From: a bacterium
Lineage (GTDB): Bacteria > Verrucomicrobiota > Verrucomicrobiia > Limisphaerales > UBA8199
NCBI GenBank assembly: GCA_021784555.1
Contig: JAJYHY010000008.1
Location: 1-51,209 of the forward strand
Length of the DNA stretch: 51,209 nucleotides
Direction of reading: 5' to 3'
Below the pieces are notes generated by a model, which saw only the letters and a program-made list of their open reading frames with translations, did not search any database and was not told where the DNA came from. Positions within the stretch are counted from its first letter, which is position 1; each line of letters starts with the position of its first letter. Made by a program: the position numbers and the translations under genes. Shown here piece after piece: positions 42,369-51,209 of this stretch.

Positions 42369-43256
42369 TCATGGATTCGGCAGCCGCCCGACGCGGTAAA
42401 AGGCCGGATTGTTGGTCGCGTGATGGTCCACAAAGAGGGCAGGATCACTGCCGGCCGTGTTGGTGGCCAGGGAAATCCAATTGTCCGCACCAAGATTCGT
42501 GGACAACTGCACCACGTAAGTCAGGCCGGTGTTGGCCGAATACGTGAATTGAAGGTTCGTTGGCGCTAGCCGCGCCACGCGGCTCAAAATCGTCTCAACT
42601 GGCGTGACCACGCTGATGTCCACGGAATTGGTCGCGTCCAATCCGCCGTTGTCCGTGGCGATGGCCGTGAGCATGTAATTGCCCGCGGCGAGATTGGCGG
42701 CGATCGCCGAAAACGGGCCCGCTGTTGCATTGGTCAGCACAGTCGAGCCAATCCGGAATTGCACGTTGGTGACCGAGCCGTCGCTGTCGGAAGCGGTCGC
42801 CTGGATCGTCACGTCCGCCGGCGCGCTGAACACGGCCTTAGACTGCGGACTGGTGATGGAGACTGTCGGCGCCGCATTGGCCGCAGCCACCACGACCGCT
42901 CCGGTCATGCCAAAACCGTAATGGAGGGAGCAGTAATAGGAAAACGTTCCGGCGGAGGTGAACGTATTCGTAAAAGAGAACGGTACGTTGTGAACGCCCG
43001 AATCCCATAATCCGGACGGCGCTCCGTTGTCATCGCCGGGCACGCCGTTGGTTCCACTGGTCGTGGAATGGAAACTGCCGGACCAGGTCCACACGACCTC
43101 GTCGCCGACCGCGATATGAATTACAGCGGGCACAAATCTATCGCCGCCGCTGCCGACCAGCACGTTGGCTATCGCGCCGGCCACGGATTGCGGACTGGCC
43201 AGACCTAACGAAAGGGCCACGGCCACGGCGCCAAGATTCTGTATTGAAAACGTCAT
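42369..43256 (-). CDS. Plastocyanin-like cupredoxin with Ig-like and C-terminal domains, exported
   Basis: 295 residues from the ATG at 43256. Signal peptide at the start (GAVAVALSLGLASPQSVAGA). The cupredoxin domain (about 25-130) shows VIHIAVGDEVVWTWSGSFHS (copper-ligand His) and AGTFSYYCSLHYGFGMTGAV (Cys, His and Met ligands). Then follow an Ig-like domain (APTVSITSPQSKAVFSAPAD ... IATDNGGLDATNSVDISVV) and a small beta domain ending NNPAFYRVGRLPNP. The protein probably carries copper outside the cell or in the periplasm. It is the last gene of the minus-strand metal cluster. Confidence 0.85.
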   Translation of the reverse strand: MTFSIQNLGAVAVALSLGLASPQSVAGAIANVLVGSGGDRFVPAVIHIAVGDEVVWTWSGSFHSTTSGTNGVPGDDNGAPSGLWDSGVHNVPFSFTNTFTSAGTFSYYCSLHYGFGMTGAVVVAAANAAPTVSITSPQSKAVFSAPADVTIQATASDSDGSVTNVQFRIGSTVLTNATAGPFSAIAANLAAGNYMLTAIATDNGGLDATNSVDISVVTPVETILSRVARLAPTNLQFTYSANTGLTYVVQLSTNLGADNWISLATNTAGSDPALFVDHHATNNPAFYRVGRLPNP

Positions 43257-43359
43257 AAAATTTTGCCGGGCGAATGATTCGCAAACAAAATTGACCATGC
43301 GCGTTTCGGACGCGCCGCGGGCCTCCCGCCATTGGCGCGGTCCTAAACGCGCGTTGGTT

Positions 43360-43800
43360 CTATGGCTCTTGCCCAACAACCGGGCACCAATACACCTCGC
43401 CGGTTGGAGTGAGCGTGATTTCGCCAGCGGCGGCCGCCGCCAACACTTCGTCGTCGGAGAAGAACTGATGCGGCGTGTTCCCGGCGGTGAACGCGATTTG
43501 CACTTCTTCCCAAACCGGGTTGAAACCGTCGGCGGGAACGGCGTCAATCACGGAAACAAACGGTTGGCCTCCGGGCAATCCGGGGTCGGATTGGTAAATG
43601 AAGTTAAGTTGAGTATTGCGCTGCAGCAGCGATTGTTCCGCCGTCGGCGCAAATTCGACAAACTGAATTGTGAACAACTGGCCGTCGTAATACGATGGAA
43701 TTTCGCTGGCCGCGCCGTTTGCGCTCCCTGCCCGCGCGTTCGCTGTGAAGGCGAGCGCAAGAGCCGCCGCGACGAGTAGTTGCAAGATTTTTCGGTTCAT
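43360..43800 (-). CDS. Small exported hypothetical protein
   Basis: 146 residues with a clear signal peptide (LLVAAALALAFTANARA). The mature part has FTIQFVEFAPTAEQSLLQRN, then NFIYQSDPGLPGGQPFVSVI and TPTGEVYWCPVVGQEP. No named family is recognised. The gene lies 103 bases before the cupredoxin gene on the same strand, and the two are likely to be cotranscribed. Confidence 0.6.
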   Translation of the reverse strand: MNRKILQLLVAAALALAFTANARAGSANGAASEIPSYYDGQLFTIQFVEFAPTAEQSLLQRNTQLNFIYQSDPGLPGGQPFVSVIDAVPADGFNPVWEEVQIAFTAGNTPHQFFSDDEVLAAAAAGEITLTPTGEVYWCPVVGQEP

Positions 43801-44097
43801 GAACCTGTTTTATTTGAATTGTGTCCGTTGTCTCGAGGCTACTTCAGCGCATTGCCCACGAGGGAAATGCGTGCCTCAGCTATGTGAGTTTCGAGAGCGA
43901 GAATTGTTCCCGCGGGATTTGGGCAAAATAATAGCGCGTTGCCGCCCCTTTATTCACCGGGGGATTGGCGTGCCGCGCATTGAACAGGTGCGGCGACGGG
44001 AAAACCGCGAACCCTCCATGGCAAAGCCGGCTCGTGGTTCCACGAGGACAATTTTGTGATGCGCGTCTCAATGGAGCTTATCCCAATTGGGACTGTT

Positions 44098-45087
44098 TCA
44101 TAACGTTTTGTAAATGCGAACCTCCGCCTTTTGGTCCCAGCGCCGCGGAACCGCGACAAAATACTCATTCAGTTCGGGAGAATAAAGGGACGTGCGCGCC
44201 CCGCGCGCCGTGGGAACGCGCGCCATCCTCTGGTAGTGATTGGCGCCCGCCTGGGAGAAAACGTCCACGAAACCCTCACCGCAGGAGGCATAAATCTTTC
44301 GGCGCGTCGCGTCGTAAAACAAATCGTCACAATCCCCTGAGAGCGGAAGGTCCGTCAGGCGTTTGCCGGTGGCCGTGTCGAGCACGACCAGCCGGGCTGG
44401 CTGGCGGCAGCCCACAAAGAGGCGATGGTCCGGATCGTCCAGCGCCATCGGAAAATTGGCTCGGAGCTCCAGCATTGGCCACTTGGCAATGACCTTGCCT
44501 CGCTGGCGGTCCGCCACCTCGATCTCGCGCGCATTGGGAACGTTGATGAAAACGCGGCCGCCATGCTTCTCCAGTTCAAAGGCCTCCGGGTGCGCGTCGA
44601 GTTGGATATCCGCCAGCCTCTCCGCCGTGCCGGCGCGGATCACGGCCAGCGCGCCGTTGTCGTAAGCCGCATACACGAGCCCGGCTCGCGCGTCGTACCG
44701 GACATCATCGGCGTCCTCCATTCCACCAAGGCTCTTGAGCCGCTTGAATGAAGTGGCGTCCAAGACGCTCACCGTGCCGGCCCTGCCATTGGCGACGAAG
44801 ATCCGGTTGTTGCCGGGAACATAAACCACGCCCTGCGGCTCGCTGCAACCGGGGACGCTCCGAATGCGTTTCCCCGCCTTGAGGTCGAGGACTTCGAGGG
44901 TATCGTTGCCCAAGGCGGCGACGAACAACCGTTGCCCCTTTACATCCAGGCCGAAATGGTCAATACGCCCTGCGACGCCAGGCAACGGGATGGTTTGGAC
45001 CAACTCAAGCGAAGATGCGGTCTGCCCGGTCTGGGCGCCGGCGCGCAGGACAGACAGATAAACCAATAATATGAGAGGTAATTTCAT
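44098..45087 (-). CDS. YncE-like exported beta-propeller protein (second copy)
   Basis: 329 residues. Signal LPLILLVYLSVLRAGA. Blade repeats: DTLEVLDLKAGKRIRSVPGC, GTVSVLDATSFKRLKSLGGM, REIEVADRQRGKVIAKWPML and RLVVLDTATGKRLTDLPLSG, each with the V-D-x-x-T-G-K pattern. The ligand is unknown. It follows the DUF1259 gene by 12 bases, which links it to the efflux cluster. Its relation to the copy at 23186-24196 is only at family level. Confidence 0.82.
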   Translation of the reverse strand: MKLPLILLVYLSVLRAGAQTGQTASSLELVQTIPLPGVAGRIDHFGLDVKGQRLFVAALGNDTLEVLDLKAGKRIRSVPGCSEPQGVVYVPGNNRIFVANGRAGTVSVLDATSFKRLKSLGGMEDADDVRYDARAGLVYAAYDNGALAVIRAGTAERLADIQLDAHPEAFELEKHGGRVFINVPNAREIEVADRQRGKVIAKWPMLELRANFPMALDDPDHRLFVGCRQPARLVVLDTATGKRLTDLPLSGDCDDLFYDATRRKIYASCGEGFVDVFSQAGANHYQRMARVPTARGARTSLYSPELNEYFVAVPRRWDQKAEVRIYKTL

Positions 45088-45099
45088 GATCGGGCCTTG

Positions 45100-45990
45100 T
45101 TATTTGCTTTGTGTGTCCAGAGCGGCTTCGAGTGTGTTGGCCAGTGCCGCGGCTTGACCACGGCCCCAATAATGCAGAAACAGCGTGCGCGGCGTTTCGC
45201 CGGTCATGTGATTGTGGATCGCCACGATGTTGACGCCGCCCTGGCGCAACGCCTTCAACACGCCCAGCAACTCGTCTTCATGCACGGCAAAGTCGCCGTC
45301 CACCAGCGCGTTGTCGTCCGTGCCGGCGAACGCCGCCCATGTGTTCACGCCCATGTCCGCCCCGAGCATCACGCCGGACATTTGCGCCGGACGGCCGATG
45401 ACAACTTTGAACATGCCGTTGTTCGCCATTCCCTTGACGCCAAGAATCTTTGCAATCGGCTCGCCCGTGATGGAGTTTTTGGCAGGCATGGGCCCGTCGC
45501 CAAACACCGTGGCCGGCACGGGGTTCGCCGCGCGGATTTCCTTGATTTTGTCCCAGACCCTCTTGACCGCTGTGGCGAGTTGTGCCGCCGAGCCTTCGCC
45601 GCTGATGTGCATGAAAAACACCCGTGGTTCGTCGTAGAAAAAATGATTGTGCAGGGCGGTGACGGCCAAGCCGTTGTCCAGCGCGACGCTCATCACGGGG
45701 TTCACCTCGTCTTCGAACAGCGCCGTGTCGCCCATGACCATCGTGTCGTTCATACCCGGCGTGAATGCCACCCATGAGCCGACGCCCATGAACGGCGGCA
45801 TCGGCCGGCCGTCCACGGAAACCTTCACGTCCGTGCGCGGGACGATGATTTTGAACACGTTCTCGTTCGCGTTCATCGCGCCTTTGACACCCATGATTTG
45901 CTCGATTTTAGCGGTGTCGAGTTGTTCGCCGCTGGCGTTCAGGGCAAGAACGGCGGCGAATGCCATATTTAACCAATGTTTTGCTTTCAT
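45100..45990 (-). CDS. DUF1259 (LppY/LpqO family) exported protein
   Basis: 296 residues from the ATG at 45990, with AAGGAGAAAT just upstream as a strong ribosome binding site. Signal peptide WLNMAFAAVLALNASG. Two tandem DUF1259-like halves: KIEQIMGVKGAMNANENVFK with ALDNGLAVTALHNHFFYDEP, then KILGVKGMANNGMFKVVIGR with GVNIVAIHNHMTGETPRTLF. The paired LHNHF and IHNHM motifs suggest metal binding, which is inference. Similar proteins occur with metal-resistance genes. The downstream gene is 12 bases away. Confidence 0.85.
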   Translation of the reverse strand: MKAKHWLNMAFAAVLALNASGEQLDTAKIEQIMGVKGAMNANENVFKIIVPRTDVKVSVDGRPMPPFMGVGSWVAFTPGMNDTMVMGDTALFEDEVNPVMSVALDNGLAVTALHNHFFYDEPRVFFMHISGEGSAAQLATAVKRVWDKIKEIRAANPVPATVFGDGPMPAKNSITGEPIAKILGVKGMANNGMFKVVIGRPAQMSGVMLGADMGVNTWAAFAGTDDNALVDGDFAVHEDELLGVLKALRQGGVNIVAIHNHMTGETPRTLFLHYWGRGQAAALANTLEAALDTQSK

Positions 45991-46025
45991 TTTATTTCTC
46001 CTTTGTTGGGGCCTTGTGGCCACGT

Positions 46026-47405
46026 TCATTTGAATTGTGTGGAATTTGTCCAGTCTCCGGTGTCGTCCAGAGTTCCGCCCACGGCGCGGCTCAAGGCGTA
46101 TTGCGCCTTGTCGTATTCGGCGACGATGGTCAAGTAATCCGCCCGCGCCCGCGCCAACGCCTGTTGCGCCTGGATGTTTTCCAAAACAATACCGACGCCG
46201 AAATCCTTCCGTTGCTGCGTCAGACGCAAGGTTTCTTCCGCCGTGACCAAATCGCTTTGCGCGGTCGCAAGCTGGTCGCGCAGCGAATCCACATCGGTCC
46301 GGGCTTCGACGACCTCACGCAAAATCCGGTCATGGATCTTTTCCTCGGTCGCGCGCGCCGCGTCCAACCGCGCCCGGCTTGCATGAATTTTGCCGAAGTC
46401 AAACAACCCGCCCGGTCCGATACGCCAGGTCACGCCGGCGAAGATGTCCGATTCCGGGCCGGTGTTTTCCGGCCCGCCATCCGGCCCGCCGCCGAGCGCG
46501 CCGCCAAAGTATTGCGCCCCCAGGGTCGGGATCAGTGGTCCGTAAGTCGCTCCGTTTTTTGTGTCATGCGCAGCCAGCGTCAGCGCGCGGCTCTGCTGCA
46601 ATTCCGGGCGGTTCTGCAACGCCTGCTGGGCGAGCGCGTCCAGCGCAACGTTGGTTGCAATCAGCGCCAGCGGCACCAGATCGGACGCCTTTGGAACCAG
46701 TTCCACGGTCGCGTCGAGATGAAGGATTTGCGCGAGCCGCGCGGCGGCGACGCGCTGTTGGGCGACGGCGCGCCGGAGCAGGATTTGATCGTGCTCGGTT
46801 TCGGTTTTCGTGCGCAATTCGTCGCCTTTGAACGCGATGCCGGCGGCGACGGCCTCGTGCAGTTGGTTTTGATAATCCCGCGAGATGCGCAGCGTCTCGT
46901 CCGCCGCGCCGACAAGTGCCTGCGCCTTGGCCAGATCGAAATAATCCTGCGCGGCGGCGAGCACGGCGTCCTGCCGTTGTGCATCGAAGGCGTGGCCGGC
47001 GGCATTAGCAAGCTGCCGGGCGGCGAGTGTGGTGTAGACCGCGTCGCCCAAATCCAGTTGTGCCACGACGGTTGCGCCGGGTAAATAGGACTGGAAATGC
47101 GCATCGGAAATTGTGCCCGCCGGCACCGCTTGCGCGACGCCATCGCGCCGGTGATAGGACACGCCAGGCGCGAGCCACGGAAAGAATTCTTCGAGCGCGC
47201 TGGCACGATTGGCCCGTGCTTCGTTGAGCTGGTCGCGCGCGATTTGCACGTCGAGATTCCGCGCGCCGGCCAGCCGCAACGCCGTCGGCAGGTCAATCGG
47301 CAGCGTGTTGGTGTTGGCTGGCTGCGCGGACACGATTGAAATCTCCGCAGCCAGCGTCAACACGAGGCAACTCGAAAATCGTAAATGGCAAATCGCAAAT
47401 CTCAT
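46026..47405 (-). CDS. TolC family outer membrane channel
   Basis: 459 residues. Signal SSCLVLTLAAEISIVSAQ. Two outer-membrane-factor halves, each with long coiled-coil helices: LPTALRLAGARNLDVQIARD and QLNEARANRASALEEFFPWL in the first; ALAQQALQNRPELQQSRALT, ASRARLDAARATEEKIHDRI and LRLTQQRKDFGVGIVLENIQ in the second. This is the expected outer-membrane exit for the RND pump. The start overlaps the end of the membrane-fusion gene by 4 bases (ATGA), so the two are translationally coupled. Confidence 0.92.
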   Translation of the reverse strand: MRFAICHLRFSSCLVLTLAAEISIVSAQPANTNTLPIDLPTALRLAGARNLDVQIARDQLNEARANRASALEEFFPWLAPGVSYHRRDGVAQAVPAGTISDAHFQSYLPGATVVAQLDLGDAVYTTLAARQLANAAGHAFDAQRQDAVLAAAQDYFDLAKAQALVGAADETLRISRDYQNQLHEAVAAGIAFKGDELRTKTETEHDQILLRRAVAQQRVAAARLAQILHLDATVELVPKASDLVPLALIATNVALDALAQQALQNRPELQQSRALTLAAHDTKNGATYGPLIPTLGAQYFGGALGGGPDGGPENTGPESDIFAGVTWRIGPGGLFDFGKIHASRARLDAARATEEKIHDRILREVVEARTDVDSLRDQLATAQSDLVTAEETLRLTQQRKDFGVGIVLENIQAQQALARARADYLTIVAEYDKAQYALSRAVGGTLDDTGDWTNSTQFK

Positions 47406-48469
47406 TTCGTTGTGACCGGCTGGCCATTGTTCAACGTCTGATTACCCAAGAGAATCACGGCTTGGCCGGATTGGATTCCGCTGACGATTTCGAGGTTGGT
47501 GCCGTCGCTGAACCCGGTTTGGACCGGGATCTTTTTCGCTTTGCCGTCTTCCACCGTGAAAACCGACGAGCCAATTTTTTCCGCCAGCACCGCGCCGACC
47601 GGCGCGAGCAGCGCATCGGTCTTCCGTTCCACGCCGAGCTTGACGGTGACATACATGCCGGGGCGGAGCGCGCGGTCGGGATTGGCGATTTCAATTTCGG
47701 CAATCATCGTCTTGGTGGTCTGGTCGAGGGCATATTCAAACCGTGTCACGTCGCCTGTGAACGCGCGTCCGGGCAGTTCCTCCGCCATCATCGTTGCGGG
47801 CGTGGCGGTGGTGACGAATGGCACTTCGTTTTCCGGCACCGCCACGTCCACGCGCACGCGGCTGAAATCCATTACTGTGACCACCGCTGTCGGGCCGGCC
47901 ACGCTGCCGGACGTGGCCGCCGGAATGAAAGCGCCGGGGTCCACCCAGCGGCGCGTGACGATGCCATCAAACGGGGCGATGATTTGGGAGTAGGCAAGCA
48001 GATCGTTGATGCGCTTCAAATTCGCGCGAGCCACGTCGCGCTGGCCGCGGGTGTCGTCCACGGTTTCGGGCATGACCAGATCGGGCGCTTTTTGCGCGGC
48101 GGCCCGGATGCGCGTGTAATTGGTTTCGGCTACCGCCAATTCCGCTTCGTATTTGGGTTGCTCGGCGAGCAACTCCGGGTCTTCAATCTGAGCCAAAACT
48201 TCGCCCTGTGTCACCGCGTCGCCTTTATCCACGGCAATCGTCTTGAGGTAGCCGGGAATTTTCGCGTAAAGCGTCGCGGACTGCAAAGCGAAGATGGCGC
48301 CCGGCAGCGAGATGCTCCGCGTGATTTCACCGCGATGGAGGCGAACGGTGGAAACAGGGATTGGCTCCGGCGGCTTGGCGGAATTCCCGCTGGTCTGGCG
48401 TCTGCAACCGCAGAGGAGGACGCCGAGCAACGCAACGTGCAATGGAAGTTGAAGCAGTTTGATTCTCAT
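47402..48469 (-). CDS. RND efflux periplasmic adaptor (membrane-fusion) lipoprotein
   Basis: 355 residues. The signal ends in LLGVLLCGC, giving a lipobox and Cys at about 22, so the adaptor is lipid anchored. A barrel-sandwich hybrid is seen in ITRSISLPGAIFALQSATLY, YLKTIAVDKGDAVTQGEVLA and SQIIAPFDGIVTRRWVDPGA. Between these lies a helical hairpin (EQPKYEAELAVAETNYTRIR), and the C-terminal beta domains end GNQTLNNGQPVTTK. It bridges the RND permease and the TolC channel. It lies 8 bases behind the permease stop. Confidence 0.92.
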   Translation of the reverse strand: MRIKLLQLPLHVALLGVLLCGCRRQTSGNSAKPPEPIPVSTVRLHRGEITRSISLPGAIFALQSATLYAKIPGYLKTIAVDKGDAVTQGEVLAQIEDPELLAEQPKYEAELAVAETNYTRIRAAAQKAPDLVMPETVDDTRGQRDVARANLKRINDLLAYSQIIAPFDGIVTRRWVDPGAFIPAATSGSVAGPTAVVTVMDFSRVRVDVAVPENEVPFVTTATPATMMAEELPGRAFTGDVTRFEYALDQTTKTMIAEIEIANPDRALRPGMYVTVKLGVERKTDALLAPVGAVLAEKIGSSVFTVEDGKAKKIPVQTGFSDGTNLEIVSGIQSGQAVILLGNQTLNNGQPVTTK

Positions 48470-48477
48470 TTTCTTTT

Positions 48478-51171
<2,694 letters not shown>

Positions 51172-51209
51172 GCAGTGGGTGAAGTGGTCCCGCCTGGCCG
51201 AGGGTGGTA

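Noticed and set aside
45960..47084. 374-residue plus-strand frame
   Set aside because: Antisense of the TolC-type gene.

Overview
The window is GC-rich chromosomal DNA, most likely from a soil or freshwater Verrucomicrobiota of the Pedosphaera/Limisphaera type. This is an inference from several traits: two ECF sigma factors fused to membrane-anchored extracytoplasmic domains, an A|FTLIE-type prepilin with an H-x9-DGHVE tail, Tat-exported Gfo/Idh/MocA and aldo/keto reductase proteins, a GH9 cellulase, many weak ribosome binding sites, and intergenic dispersed hairpins and short satellites. No rRNA or tRNA gene and no CRISPR array was recognised.

Layout. 1-7.3 kb: end of a CCA-adding enzyme, a chagasin-like protease inhibitor, a basic secreted protein, a sigma-70 factor followed by apt, then a repeat-rich intergenic region (123-bp direct repeats around a perfect 40-bp palindrome) leading into a 1105-residue ECF sigma/carboxypeptidase-regulatory fusion. 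7.5-17.7 kb: accessory genes, including a prepilin, a two-gene unit pairing a DUF3800 protein with a possible BECR-fold nuclease, a delta-60 repeat fragment, a membrane protein between related repeats, a Tat aldo/keto reductase, lipoproteins, a retropepsin-like protease, a degraded Rpn-type gene and a second membrane-tethered ECF sigma. 18-25.2 kb: Gfo/Idh/MocA oxidoreductase, a 33-residue lysine-rich protein, a methyltransferase, a YraN protein, an MnmD-like methyltransferase, a YncE-like propeller and ATPase debris. 25.2-28.6 kb: a large GH9 glycoside hydrolase on the minus strand.

28.9-36.7 kb: a compact type VI secretion block on the plus strand: unknown gene, tssK, tssL, tssM, tagF. It encodes the baseplate-to-membrane connector, the inner-membrane complex and a TagF-type regulator. 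Sheath, tube, spike, remaining baseplate and ClpV genes are absent here. It is followed by mobile-element debris (relaxase helicase fragment, transposase-associated fragment, thioredoxin fragment).

37.6-42.3 kb: an arsenic (arsenosugar-type) locus on the plus strand: an N-terminally truncated arsM, a Pit-family transporter, a fusion of the two glycosyltransferase-type proteins usually encoded separately, and the radical SAM enzyme arsS, with a methyltransferase remnant after it. 42.4-51.1 kb: a minus-strand metal-stress-like group: RND permease, membrane-fusion lipoprotein, TolC-type channel, DUF1259 protein, YncE-like propeller, small secreted protein and plastocyanin-like cupredoxin. The permease has lost its N-terminus to what looks like an IS21-type element running off the right edge. 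The 36.7-51.2 kb part therefore looks like a mosaic island of acquired and partly decayed resistance genes.
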